DNA from: Saccoglossus kowalevskii
Lineage: Eukaryota > Hemichordata > Enteropneusta > Harrimaniidae
DNA: 62,362 bases
Assembly: GCF_000003605.2 (NCBI RefSeq)
Contig: NW_003123906.1
Span: forward strand, 112,412-174,773
Reading direction: 5' to 3'
The notes below the pieces were generated by a model. It had not been told where the DNA came from and ran no database searches. It saw only the letters and a program-made list of their open reading frames with translations. Positions 25,493 through 38,799 of the stretch are shown piece after piece (positions within the stretch are counted from its first letter, which is position 1; each line of letters begins with the position of its first letter). Both the position numbers and the translations under genes were made by a program.

Positions 25493-28400
25493 TCACGTCT
25501 CCTCTCCTCTCCGACAATATTTCAAACAGAAATTACACGTTATGCAGCTGTTTGCACACGAGTGGAAATACTGCGTGACGTGCAATTTGGACATCAATTT
25601 ATGCGCTACCCGTTTGACCTTCTGCTGTGCTAGTGAAAAGCAGGCAGACAGAAGCACCAACCCGAAGCATGTATATATGATGAACAATATTAATTTTCCC
25701 TCTTTTATGCCCTCTGTCCCATCTTCGTGTCTCAAATTTATCATGAGATCACCGAATCCAATCGTAGTGAGGGTGGTCACACAGAAATAGAACGAATTGA
25801 TGAAATCCCATTCTTGTCCTTTCTCCCATTCTATAAACAACAACGTGCCACCTAACGTATACACTAAATATATGGATGCAAGTAACCCCAATGCTTTTTC
25901 CTGGGGATTGTTGCTGTCGCCGTCGATAGTGAACACACTGGCAGACCTCTCACGATAAATAAAATCATGTGTTATACTTGAATCATCGCCAGATTCTCTT
26001 TCATTTTCAAAACTAATTCTCTTCTGATGAACGCTCTCTGCCGCTTTGTTTGTCAAACAGAGTGTCTTGGAATTGAGGATATGGTTGCAGTTGTCGCAAC
26101 GGACTAAGTCAGAGTTCTTGATACAAGGCTCTAACGTCCGTGCACACTGCGTGTTTGTTATTCCGTCATTTGAATCTGCGTCCGATGACTCGATTAATTC
26201 CGTTGTTGATCCCGTCTTCAAAGCGGTTATGCTGTTATTAGTGGCACTAATTTGTGTCGTTTGTATTGCACTGCTTATTGAACTTCGACTGAATGAGCTA
26301 TGTAAGCTAACAGAAGGAGAGAGATGTTTAGAGGCATGACTATCCAACAGCACATCGACAGGTGCCAAACTCTCAGAGGTGTCTGGTGTATCAGTTTCAG
26401 CATGGTTACCATTGTTGTTTTTCTGTGAGGATGTTGCGTCGAGAGATGTTTGCTCACAATTGTTCTTTTCACGGCGGCATGTTAAACTGCCGGGTGTTGA
26501 TAAGTAATTGGCTTCTCTTGTATCATTTAATTTGTCTGATGGATTGGTGTACGTGTTCTCATCATATGCGTGACAACCAGCGCAAAACTCGTTCGCTGTA
26601 CACGCAGCTGGCGTGCTTGTCTGATCTGGAGGTATCCCTATGGAATTACTGCCATTGTCATCAGCTTTGCTGTTGCTACCATCTGGTGGTGAACTTTGAC
26701 CCAACACGTGAGTAGATTGCTCCGTAAAACTGGACACGTTGCTTTTATTTGTTGCGTTTCGTTGAAGTTCATTTCCCACGTGATCAAGTTCATCACCGCT
26801 TGGCAACTGATCGGGAAGATTTTCCTGCAAGGTATTTTCTATGTTTGGGCCATCCATCTCTATAACAGTGCTAGTGTTGTCCTGGTGTAAAAAATCAGAC
26901 TCAAATATGCTGATACTTCTCCTCCGTAGCTCATCGGCAATCAACCCATCCACGAGTTGCTTACTCGTGTCAGTTTCCTCCATTTCAGTTTGATCACCGG
27001 TGTAATATTTATTTAAATGACTCTCCAACTTAGCTAAATCAATGTCTTCTCTTAAAGACGAACGTGATCTACGCCGGGCGTGGATACTGTGGCTCATACG
27101 CCGTGTAGTTTTCTTTGCTATACGGCGAACACTCTTGAACTTGTCCCTTGTTATTGCGGCTACCACGACTCCAAAATTCGACAGAAACAGGAGAAACAAC
27201 GGAATTCCAAGGATTGAATAGAATGTCAGAAAAAGCCTCCCGGCTTTTGACGCCGGAGTCACGGTTCCATATCCTATGAATAAACAAAGACATATGTTAA
27301 TACTAGTAGTTACACGAATCAGTTTTATCTGCACAATTTCAAAGTAAATTAGTAAATTCTGTGATCGCTTTAACTTAACAACAGTCGAGTCTCAGCGAAA
27401 GCTTCTCGGCAGTTATTATAAATAAATGCCTAAATATTTTTTTTTAAATCGTTTTACATTACTTTTAAAGTCAATTTTCAATACATACAATTAGTCTTTT
27501 TCCTCAGGCTATTTTACACTAATTCGAAAAAAAGGAACAGAAAGTGTCTTTAAACGTTTGCATTCCAACAATTAGTTACCAAATAAATAAATAAAGTAAT
27601 TAATTTGGTGGGAAACAAAACTGTACTTGTAACGTTTTTTTTATTTATACTACATAATGAAAACAACAAATAAATTTACTACACACATGAAATTGACAGA
27701 TCGTGGAGGAGATTATATACTAGTAATAATTATTTTTATTTCAGTCGAATTTTACTCTATATATGGAAAATTGTTCTTGCCAAATTTAACTCGGTTGACA
27801 TTTCATAGTGATCATAAGACTTCCAAATTTGAAGATGATATCATTGTTTGAATTGCTATTGTAATCATAAAAAGAAGTCGCTTTTAAAGTGAAATTTCAC
27901 CGATAATTTGAAAAAAAAATACATAAACACATACCAAAACCGAACTTGGCCATGATTCCAAACTGGTGAATACAAGAACTAAATTTGAGAAAGATTACAT
28001 AACAAGTGTTTGAATTAACCACATGTAAATAGTTGTATGACGGAGTCGACGATTATATCAAATGACCGCCGCCACAAATGCAAATTACGTACCCTCACTA
28101 CTACTTCCGCCCTATTGTAATGATTATATGAAAATACATTCATTATATTGACATCAGCTTGTAATTTAGTTTTGAAAAGAAACAAAAAATCGAGTTTTGA
28201 ATAGTTCATTCACTCTAAGAGTGTTTTTCTAACAATTGCATCCTACACTATTGCGGGTATAATCTTATAATACGTCACGAGGACACATACCGAACGGTGT
28301 TTACAAGATACAATCAACAACAGTGTACACAACAAACTTAACAATTAGACAAAGAGTACAAAGGGAACAATTACTGACGTCGATAGACTGTAAAATTACG

Positions 28401-31400
28401 GACTATACCTCGATAAACGGTACAATTACGGACTATACCTCGATAAACGGTACAATTACGGACTATACCTCGATAAACGGTACAATTACGGATTATACGT
28501 CGATAAACGGTACAATTACGGATTATACGTCGATAAACGGTACAATTACGGATTATACCTCGATAAACGGTACAATTACGGATTATACGTCGATAAACGG
28601 TACAATTACGGATTATACGTCTATAAACGGTACAATTACGGATTATACCTCGATAAACGGTACAATTACGGATTATACGTCGATAAACGGTACAATTACG
28701 GATTATACGTCGATAAACGGCATAATTACGGATTATACGTCGTTAAACGGTACAATTACGGATTATACCTCGATAAACGGTACAATTACGGATTATACGT
28801 CGATAAACGATACAATTACGGATTATACGTCTATAAACGGTACAATTACGGATTATACCTCGATAAACGGTACAATTACGGATTATACCTCGATAAACGG
28901 TACGATTACGGATTATACGTCGTTAAACGGCACAATTACGGATTATACGTCGTTAAACGGCACAATTACTGATTATACGTCGATAAACGGTACAATTACT
29001 GATTATACGTAGATAATCGGTACAATTACTGACTATACCTCGATAAACTGTACAATTACTGAATATACCTCGATAAACTGTACAATAACTGATTATACCT
29101 CGATAAACGGTACAATTACTGATTATACCTCGATAAACGGTACAATTACTGATTATACCTCGATAAACTGTACAATTACTGATTATACCTCGATAAACTG
29201 TACAATAACTGATTATACCTCGATAAACGGTACAATTACTGATTATACCTCGATAAACGGTACAATAACTGATTATACGTCGATAAACGGTGCAATTACT
29301 GATTATACGTCGATAAACGGTACAATTACGGACTATACGTCGATAAACGTTACGATTACCGATTATACGTCGATAAACGGTACAATTACGGATTATACCT
29401 CGATAAACGACACAATTACGGAATATACCACGATAAACGGTACAATTATTTATTATACCTCGATAAACGATACAATTAGTGATTATACCTCGACAAAACG
29501 GTAACAGATTATAACACCGTGACGACAAACGGTACAATTACTGATTATACCACGTGGAACCATATATGACAACCTCGTATCACCGCGCCATTTATTCGTG
29601 ATTGTGTATGTTGTCTTGTTGTCTCGCGACTCGTCAAAATACCATGGGTTAATATTGGTATCACTGTTCTACAAAATCAAAAACTACACTTTTCTACTGA
29701 ATTTTAAATAAAAAATAATTCCTTTTTTGTTATAAAATTGGGCGAGAAATCAAAACACCCCTGTCTTCTCGTTCTTAACGTCGCGATCTCTGCATTTAAT
29801 GTGTTTGGTTGAAGTGGAACTTCCAAAACATCAAGGTCTTTTACTGAGAAGAATGAGAAGACAAAGTTATTTTGGTTTTGGCGGGCAAGCGAGCTTTGAA
29901 AAGTATACCCCTTCCTCTGTGAAATTCAGAAGTGCGTATCGCTCAACCAGACAAGTGCCCCGGGTTGAGGTGGCAAATACCACGAGAAACAGACAAGTTA
30001 TGTGGAATATCTGAATAATATAATGACACAATGTTTCTTTCATATTTTACGTTAATGTTATTATCCATATTTACTAACAATACTAATAAATACAGAATTA
30101 TGAGGTAAAAACGATAGTGAAATATTCAGTTATTATAAAAACAAACAAACTTGAGCTAACTTTGTGAGGGCGACCGAGCAGCACCCATGACGGATTCGAG
30201 CATCACGATGTGATGTGAAGCCAACTCACGGCCACAATTACACATTTTGTTTTTGCTTTGACCAGCTTCAAAACGAGAAACCCAGTTAGGATTGTTTGAA
30301 CTGTTCCGGAAATGACGTCACTTTTAGATCAGTTCGCAAAATGTAATAGGCAATATAGTGTGTGTGATATAATGCCGTTTGAAATAAGATGCCAGCATTG
30401 AACTCAACATCACTGACGGTCGAGACAATATCACGCATTACGCTTTTTCCCACCGGAGGAAATTGCATATTTTTTTCTCAAGCATGAGTTGAGACAAACC
30501 ATGCATCAATTCAAAAGCGTTGTGCAATAATGAATTACCAGACATTTTTGTATGCAAGTTACCCTGAGAATCCTTTGCTGAGCAGCACAAGATCTCTCAA
30601 TGCATCAGCATTTTGATATAAAAACACCTGTCCTCCGGCCGCATTCACGCAGCATAGCGTGTTTGTTTAGTCGTTTGCCCTCGTGCCCAGTCATAATGTA
30701 CGGGGTGTAATAGTTCTGCAATTGCTATCACCTCTCGTTTATCACTATGTTGTTTGCGGCGGTGACATGTTAACAGCCAAGACAAAAATACAATGTGGAC
30801 AAGAATGGCGGTAGGCGTCCAACCAAGTATCGAAAGAGTAAATTCGTTGTTTATCCTCTAATTGCGGACCCAATGAATATGACGAAGAGTGATTGATAAG
30901 ATATATTCTCTGGCACGGTTAAGCTCATGCATGTACCGTTGGCCCCGAAATGATACGGGGCAAGCATAGATATTACTTTATGCGTTATCCGTCGGGTGTA
31001 TGGTGTATTCTACGATCGGGCTGGTTACCCAATCTAACAACTTGAAACTACCACGTTGATCGAACAGAATACCGCGCGTTGTTGTTAGATATTAGGTGTT
31101 TCCCGCAATTCACGGATATTCGTGATTATCAAATATGTCAAATTGTGGCACTAAATGGTGGTTTCGCTGCGATCTATTGAAAGTAAGCCTCAAAGACCCG
31201 TTGGATTCGTTCGGTTACATCAATAAAATATGCAAATTTAATAAATTTTATTATAATCCTGTTAACCACGTATCCAACCGATAGCGACTGTGACGCGACA
31301 ACGCGTAGTTCGTTACGTCACTTCAATTGTCACGTAATCAAATAAAGAGTCTGGTTGTTGACCTTGATATATTTGTTTACAAATAGTTGTGTACATCGCA

Positions 31401-31899
31401 CTCTGTCTTTAATATACAGCGGCATTCAAGTTTTTGAGAAATAACAAAAATGTTATTACTAGCTATTAGAATTAAATTGTAATGTAGTATATAACAAACC
31501 TATTGTGGTTATGGCCGTCATGCACAGAAACAGTCCCGTTAGAAAGCCCCATTGTTCCACGTCTGGAAGGAATGTTGGCCCACAATATTGCTCCGCTCTG
31601 AATACTGTGATAATCGATGCAACCTCCCCGGCCCACGTACTATAGTTTGTTGCGTTAATTTGCCATATTAAGAGCGCCGTATTTTCCGGGGTATCAAGTA
31701 CACTATTAGACTTGCTCGGTCCTCCGAATTCTAACTTCACAAACACAGCCGCGCCAAAACACATGTACCCGATAACGGCGAGGATAAGTAGAAAGTTCCC
31801 TTGGAAACTCTTTGATAATATTCCCCTGCCAAAACGACAAGTACACGTACAACGCGACTTTTTCTCTGTGTAGATGCCGTCCATGTCCACATCTGGCAT
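25493..31899 (-). CDS. two-pore-domain potassium channel (K2P) with very long M2-M3 loop
   Basis: Two coding exons on the minus strand, 31899-31500 and 27273-25493, joined in phase 1 inside the first pore filter (ATA-G | GA-TAT), with donor GTTTGT and acceptor TTCATAG; 726 residues. An in-frame TGA seven codons upstream supports the ATG. Order: cytosolic Cys-rich N-terminus, M1 (about 36-56), extracellular cap with glycosylation sequons at Asn82 and Asn85, P1 with TTIGYG (131-136), M2 (147-174), a hydrophilic loop (about 176-593), M3 (594-615), P2 with TTIGFGD (636-642), M4 (about 661-682), and a short Cys-rich tail. K2P subunits dimerise to give background K+ current. The large M2-M3 loop and short C-tail resemble TRESK (KCNK18) and nematode TWK channels, but the loop is several times longer than in TRESK. 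Basic-Ser sites such as RRRSIS and KRISF look like kinase/14-3-3 sites. The gene's 4.2-kb intron contains a 1.1-kb minisatellite. Confidence 0.94.
28378..29545. repeat. 30-bp minisatellite in the K2P intron (about 38 units)
   Basis: Units are gataaacggtacaattacgg plus attatacstc, exactly 30 bp over most of the array. Left units mostly carry ATTACGG and right units ATTACTG, with a transition near 28960, so the array was built from two or more amplified variants. Degenerate units close the right end. Because 30 is a multiple of three and the unit lacks stops in several frames, decapeptide ORFs (around TDYTSINGTI on plus and YRGIISNCTV on minus) run through it on both strands. Confidence 0.97.
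29546..31499. other. remainder of the K2P intron
   Basis: No repeat family recognised. A 71-codon plus-strand ATG frame at 29799-30014 is Arg-rich and unsupported. A TGACGTCA palindrome lies near 30313. Confidence 0.4.
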
Positions 31900-34068
31900 C
31901 GTTTTACAGTTACATCACATTAACAATACGATACTATGGATAGATGCAGTTTCACTTTCAACTAAATTGTCACATTTGGATATCACAACAAACAATTCTA
32001 ACTAGTAATCCTATAAGATCGGCGGGTGTCATCACGTAGTCAATACAAGAGATCACGTTCATCGATGTGTTATTAACAAAATAAACATCCACGCTATGCC
32101 AACCCATCTATTGACAAGCACTTTGCATATGTAAGAACAATCTATTTATAATTAGCAATTATAAATAAACGTAATCTGTTTTTAGCAACTGTCACATTAT
32201 ACGGGTACCACTCGGCTCCTCCCATTCAAATGATACAGTTTGGGAAACTTAACGTCAACTGGGAACCAGTCATACACGTCGGATTATTGGAATAATGCAC
32301 TAACCTATAACAATTCATTAACTGTAAGTTTGTGATTCTATAAAAGAATATTTATATTTACATATCTGTCTGTTATTATTGGGTATTCTCGTAATAATCG
32401 CATTATCATTATACAATATGTATATTGTCAACGTTAAAGAGGTGTCACATTTCACCGACACGTAGTCTTCGGGTGATGAACCACAATGACAATGTTTGAA
32501 ACTTGCAAATTGTATGATAATCGTCATAGTACTTAGGAACTAGAGCGCTAAGAACGGCCCATCAATATCAAATTATCCAATTAAATGACACCAACATAAC
32601 CAAAAAAAAAACCACAGAGCGTTCCAAAAGTGGGAGAACCATTCCTTGTGATTACGATAGTTTACTGCCTGAGTGCACACTAGGAGGATTCTTCTCCTAA
32701 TCGCATTAATTATTATTACACATCTCTCTGGGAATTGAAAACTAATTAGCGAGGAGATTGTCAAATAAGGTTACGTTATTTTTTTTTAATCAACAATGTT
32801 AGATCGCCGGTCTGCTGCTTAATGTAGGACCCCCATCGATAGCACAATACTAGTATCGCGTACTCCATTGTTGATCGTTCTATTGCGTGCGAAACGCTAT
32901 GTCGTAACCCGAACCTCAATTAGTTACCACATCCGATGTGTTCTATTGTCAAAACATCCTGTGAATTCAGACTATTTTCATGTGTGTATACTTAATTACG
33001 ATTTGCCGACGTATATTGGTTAGGGCTTTGATGGTGCATTACGGGCATACTAACTTGAATCTAAGAGTTTTTGTGCGAGACATCCACCCTCAGATGTCGA
33101 CGCGTTATTAATTTAAACCTACACCGACCAATGAGTCATGATTATAACACACCCCCACGTGATTTATATGGAACGCGTTTTCCAAGAATCACCTCACCAT
33201 CGGAAGTCTTGATCGAACATGTTATCAACGTGTAATCGTTACATGTTGTGCATGCTTGTTTGCTTCCCAGGTTGTGTGTACAATTTGTTTGGTAGTATTA
33301 ATGATTAGCTTCGGCCAATATCAAGAATTATTGTCCTCATGTGGCCGAAACCGAAGAACAGCCACTTTATGTCGTGCTTGAGAACAATTTATTTCACCAT
33401 GAAAAAACACCGAACAGCAGTGAATAAAACACGCAAGGTAATTATATTGCAGTATATCACCGGTTGAGGTTATATTCAGAATTCGACACCCACGTTCTGT
33501 CAATAGAAACCGACACGTACGCGGCATTATTATGAGTTTATTATTATTGGTTGCCTTCTGCTGTTCGCTTGTCAACGCCCAGTTTTTGCATTTTTCACCA
33601 CGAGCTCCCATGTACTCGACCATAATGGAGAGGCTCCGTTTTGGGGTCGTGGCATTATTATATAAAGGAATTCGTGTGTGTATTCAATGATTTTAGTGTG
33701 TTCATGCGTACGCAGCAAGTCGGTATCTACTCCTGTCATATTGTAACGTCCATGCATGATGTCACTTGATGTACGAGATGACGTCATCTGTTATTCTTAC
33801 ACCTACATACGAATAGAACACATTTGATATACGACATGACGAGGTCCTGTTATTTCTACACCCACGACTAGTACAAATAGTATGAGTAACGAACTACTAT
33901 TATAACTAGATGGTTACTCATTCGAGTATTGAACCCCAAAACAGTGACCAGCTGCTGGGACAATTTGCTCTAAAGTGTTCAAATTTTGTGTTAATCAATG
34001 TGTTTTACACGCGTTGTAGCCGTCAAACGGGACCCATGAACGCGACGTGGCGCATGGACCGTTGCGTT
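31900..34068. other. upstream region of the K2P gene
   Basis: No other gene recognised. Any 5' UTR exons of the channel should be here but cannot be located. At 33765-33890 a segment of about 62 bp is imperfectly duplicated in tandem (tgttattcttacacc / tgttatttctacacc), with a perfect GATGACGTCATC palindrome at 33777-33788. Confidence 0.4.
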
Positions 34069-36410
34069 TCATAATAATAATAATAATAATTTTATTAATA
34101 CTTATACATTCCCCGGAGGGATTGGCAATAATTACAAACGTTTAAAAGAATATAAAGATAAACACTAAGCTAATACATTACAAAAAAAAATAATATTAAA
34201 ACTGAACTTTTATACTATAAAACGATAGAAAACAAAATGCGGATAGAAAGATAGAAAACTGTGACAGACATTTGTCACTGGGGTTGCTGTCTTATTTCAA
34301 AACACTTCTTTAGGTACCTTGCTACAGAGAGTGTTAGACCACTGTTGTTTAGCAATTCTATGAATTGTGTCTTTGGTGGAAAATTCTTGATTTTGGCTTT
34401 TGTATAACTTTTGCATGACATCATTAAGTGATACTCATCTTTTACTTGATTTTGATCATAAAGGTTGCATAATCAGTTGGAAAGGGGTATTCCTTTGTGT
34501 CTGCCAGTCTCAATTTTCAAGTTATTGTCACTGAGGCGGAATTTTGTGAAATTTTCGCGCACCTCAATATTTTGCCTTTTGTGTTGATCGATTGTCGTTA
34601 TGTAATTCACTTTTCCAAGTTGATATGAATGATGTTTGTATATTTTTATTAATTTGCCCTAATTACCTTGCTGTTAAAATTTTATTGCTGTCTACCAGGT
34701 TAGACTGATTGATGTTATTCAAAAGGGAGTCAATATTAGTGTACCATTTACTACAAATATTGTCTTTGTTTTCTTGGAAAGCTTGTTTCAATAATGGATT
34801 TGCCGAGTTCTTTACACGATTAAAATAAATATACTAGTATATACAGATGAAAATATTATCATTAGTTTTCCGATAAAACCTCCAATTGGTAACGTCCAAG
34901 TTTACTGTATAAACCCATTGTTGTGGTGTTTTTGGATGTCCCCAAGAGAAACCGAACCTAATTTACATGTAAATCTTCAATTGGTGATTTTAGTGTAATC
35001 TCATCTCTCCATACATCACTACCATATGAATTGGTCTGATTAGTTTATGCTTTTTTAGACCTTCCTTGAATTTCCCATTAGCACTCGAGATTAATTAAAT
35101 GTTTTACGGTATTTAATTCACAACCCTCAAAGAAGAAAATATCATTCTCTAGAAGTCTGTTTGATCTGTTAAAGATCATAATTTTTGGTATTTCTGTAAT
35201 CCTGATTATGTTTCAGAACGTATTACCAGATCGTCAGCATACATTAAACACTTAACAGGTGTATTGTGCAGTTTTGTTGGGTCACGTGTAGGTTTATTAA
35301 AAACATCAGGTAGATCGTTCGTGAATATATTGAATAGGATTGGTCTTAAGTTACAGCTCTGTTTTATTCCCACCCTTGAAGTGAAGTTAATGCTTCTTTG
35401 CTTTTAACCTTATATTTTATCTTACGATACATATTTTTGATAGATTTTCCCCAATATTACCCTTTGAAAGGCCGTTTTTAAGTCAACGCTAAAGCACGCA
35501 TATATTTTATTTGTATTATTATTGTTTTCTATTTTATTGTTTTCTTTGTTTATTTTTATTTAATGTGCTACTGTGATAAAGATATTTAATAATTATTAAA
35601 GATATTATCTGCTGTGCATCGATCGTTTCGGAATCCTAATTGCTTGTTTGAAAGTATGTTCTTCTCTCTCTAAGAATGTGGTTAATTTAATGTTTAGAAT
35701 GCTTTTAAATAATTTGCCAAGGCAACTTGAAATGGCAATGCTTCTATAGTTTGCATTGATTGATTAGATTTGGAACCGGATTTGTGGATTAGTATTAAAA
35801 AAGTAAGGTTCCAAGGATCTGAGAAGTGATTTGAAATGAACAACTATATTAAAAAGCTTATGTATGGCCTTCAGTAAGATGGCTTGGCTGGCTGTGTTTT
35901 AGCATTTAATTGTATGTTTTATCTTGACTCGAAGTTTTATTATTTTCAACAGGTTAATTTCTTTTAACATTTCGCCTGTTAGAATTGAACTGTTCAAAAT
36001 TACAGGACCTGTGTTCTTCTTTGTTCCTTAATTCAGTAGTTAAATCATCACTGTGTAGCATTTGCGCTAAATAACTTTTTTAAAGTATGAAAGCCATTCA
36101 ACGGTTTTATATTCTTGTTACACTCGCTTTGCGGTTCTTTATTATTCATTTCACGCAATGTTTTCCAGATTTTAGAAGGATTTTCTTTTGAAGTTTTAAG
36201 TTGGTTAGTAGTAAAGTCTTTTCTTTTTGTTTTTTCTTTTATTTAATAGTTTTTTTGAACAGTTTTCTTGTTTGGAAGAAACGTTCACGTATATTTTGAG
36301 TCTTGGGGAAACTCTTCCAGCAAATTTGAAAGGCTTCTCATCTTTTATCTGATGGGCTATCTCGATAAAATCATTTTTTTCAAACGTGATGGCGAACCAT
36401 TGAATGTACG
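34069..36410 (-). mobile_element. 5'-truncated non-LTR retrotransposon, CR1/L2/Jockey-like
   Basis: Reading the minus strand: a linker with WKTLREMNN (near 36150); RT start with YRSIAISSCLGKLF near 35700-35770; GFR-type block; GIKQ-C-LRPILFNIFTNDLP near 35300-35370; catalytic MYADDLV at about 35225-35247; and a C-terminal region including ETGRHKGIPLSN (near 34490) and DEYHLMMSC (near 34420). Frames are broken by several frameshifts and stops. The 3' end is (TTA)n at 34073-34090, typical of CR1/L2-type elements. Endonuclease is missing, so the copy is 5'-truncated and dead. Confidence 0.85.
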
Positions 36411-37910
36411 CCACGGTATATCATGTTGTGTGTTTTTTTTTCACACATTTAAACCTCGACGCATCATGAAACGGACGAACAACTAACAAGTTAAAAAATA
36501 ATTAATCAAAAAGATGATTCATATATTCATTTGACCACTCTGTCTAACAAGTTGCTCTAATCCTTAGCTGTTTCAAATTATTGATTACTGGTCCTGTACA
36601 ACTTAAATTAATGGAGAAAGAGAGAGAGAGAGGGGGGGGGTCACTAGACTTGTTTTTGAGTAGTCCAATTCACTACTATTTTAGGCGCAAATACAAGTCT
36701 CGTAGTTGTTTTGCTCTAAGATCTATATATACAGTAAAGTATCATTTGCAATTTATATCAGCAAATTTTCAGACATACTAACACGGGATGATCGACTGGT
36801 TTGAGAGAATTTAGACAACTACTTAAAAAAATGTGTCAGGATAGTCTTTTTCAATGCTTTTAAAACCTCTGTCAATAAATAAATAAACAGATGAAAGTCA
36901 CTGGCAGCTGATGTACAAGTGATAATAAAATATATGCGATCAATTTACTGATATTCACTATACTTGGGACAGTCATCTTGAATACGGCTTGAAACTAAAT
37001 AATAGAGATAAGTTGAGAAACTCTTCTTTCAGTTTTCAGGATAAAATACCAAACTTTCACTGCCAAATGATCTGTTTTGGGCAACATTAGGCCTACCGCT
37101 AACGAAATTCGACCAATTTCATCGTTTTTGTGTTAAAAAATCCCTTACATACAAACACCTAATAACACGAAGAACCTAGAGCACTTTTCCTGGAATTTGT
37201 GAAACCGAAAGAAATTAGCTTCAGTCCAAATGTTTGCAATGTGTTTACTGTAAATAAAGCAAAATGCTAAATATTATTTGCACAAATATGCAATGATTTT
37301 AAGCTTTGTTGTTTTGAACGTTATAACACTAATTTTAGACGAATGTACATCAACATCTAGCTCAGTTCAAGGGTGAATCACGACCTTCTGGTGCACATTT
37401 ACTACTACCATTGTTTTGTACAAATGAAATTAAACATAATTAAAATATGTCCTCATATTTGAAAAAGGCGACCATTTTGTATTTATTTTGAGAACAAGGT
37501 TGGTTGTATACCGCCATGATTTAATTCAATGCTATTTAATTTTATTTACTTTAAATGATTTTATCTCATTTGTTAAACCGTTTTAAACCAAACATAGATA
37601 CAACACAACAAAGTAAGTTTCCTGGGCCCAACACCATAAAGTAACCTCTTCCAATCACATTTGCTTAGACACGACACTACAAAATAAACCTCCCCAAACG
37701 CAATTCCAGGGGTATAACCGCGCAAATCCAAATGACTAGGCACAAAGTAATGTTTTCGCCACAGCGGCCGCACAACTCATCCATTTCAAGATGGGCCTTC
37801 AATATTAATAATTTTATAGGATGCAGTATGTTATGATCCTATTTCCTCTGAATTTATTACCGTTCTAATATTCAACTCAAGTATCACATACTGCGTATAT
37901 GATATTTCAA
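36411..37910. other. intergenic sequence with short low-complexity tracts
   Basis: (AG)n followed by G9 at 36615-36640. Nothing else recognised; scattered short frames lack domains. Confidence 0.45.
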
Positions 37911-38320
37911 TATACCCCTTACCGATATACCCCTTACCGATATACCCCTTACCGATATATCCTCATCGATATACCCCTTACCGATATATCCTCATCGATA
38001 TACCCCTTACCGATATATCCTAATCGATATACCCCTCATCGATATACCCCTTACCGATATATCCCTTACTGATATACCCCATACCAATATACCTCTTACT
38101 GATATACCCCTTACTGATTTACCGCTTTCCGATATACCCCTTACTGATATATTCCTTACTGAGATACCGCTTACTGATATACTTCTTACCAATACATTCC
38201 TACATAATATACCCTTTACTGATATACCGCTTACCGATATACCCCTTACTGATATAGTTTTTACCAATACATCCCTACATAATATACCCCTTACCAATAT
38301 ACCTTTTACTAATATACTAA
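37911..38320. repeat. 15-bp satellite (ccgatatacccctta)
   Basis: About 27 units of ccgatatacccctta. The left third alternates that unit with ccgatatatcctcat, giving a 30-bp dimer. The middle shifts to actgatatacccctt, and two blocks share an inserted variant taccaatacatycctacataat. Pentapeptide frames (GISVR on minus) are artefacts of the 15-bp period. Confidence 0.95.
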
Positions 38321-38799
38321 GAATATCAATAACTGATAGAGATTATCGTGTCTGACAGCCATCGATAGGTATGGATGACATTATGTCACGTGCCCGTTAC
38401 TTGAACTGCTTGTGTCAACTTCAACCAATGATACGTCAAAAAGCAAGTATTAACGCCTGCTTCAATCTTTAATTGTCGATGCACAGTCTTCCCAAAATAA
38501 AGGAACTATGATAGAAGCCAGCATGAAAACTCAAAATCTCACGAATTACTCGTTGGTGGCGTGTTTGCATGTCTCGAGGTACACATGTTTGAACACCAGT
38601 TGGCGGTATATGAATCTTAGACAAAGCATAATGGTGGCTAGTTATTTAAAAGTTATACAAACTTGGGGAAGCCAGATTATTATTTAAATTATAAAACTCA
38701 TCTTTATTGTAATTTGACCAATACGTCGTGTAAAAGAATACAAGCTTGTGAAAAACAAAAGTTGAATTTTTAATCAAAGTACGAACACTTGAACTAGTG

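Noticed and set aside
28323-29537. Long repeat proteins (229 aa on plus, 194 aa on minus) from the 30-bp array
   Set aside because: The period is a multiple of three, frames are open on both strands at once, there is no good initiator and the array lies in an intron.
29799-30014. 71-codon Arg-rich ORF within the K2P intron
   Set aside because: No recognised family, no splice partners and an opposite-strand host gene; chance frame is likeliest.
38007-38297. 96-codon GISVR repeat ORF
   Set aside because: Product of the 15-bp satellite; no promoter, splice or domain evidence.
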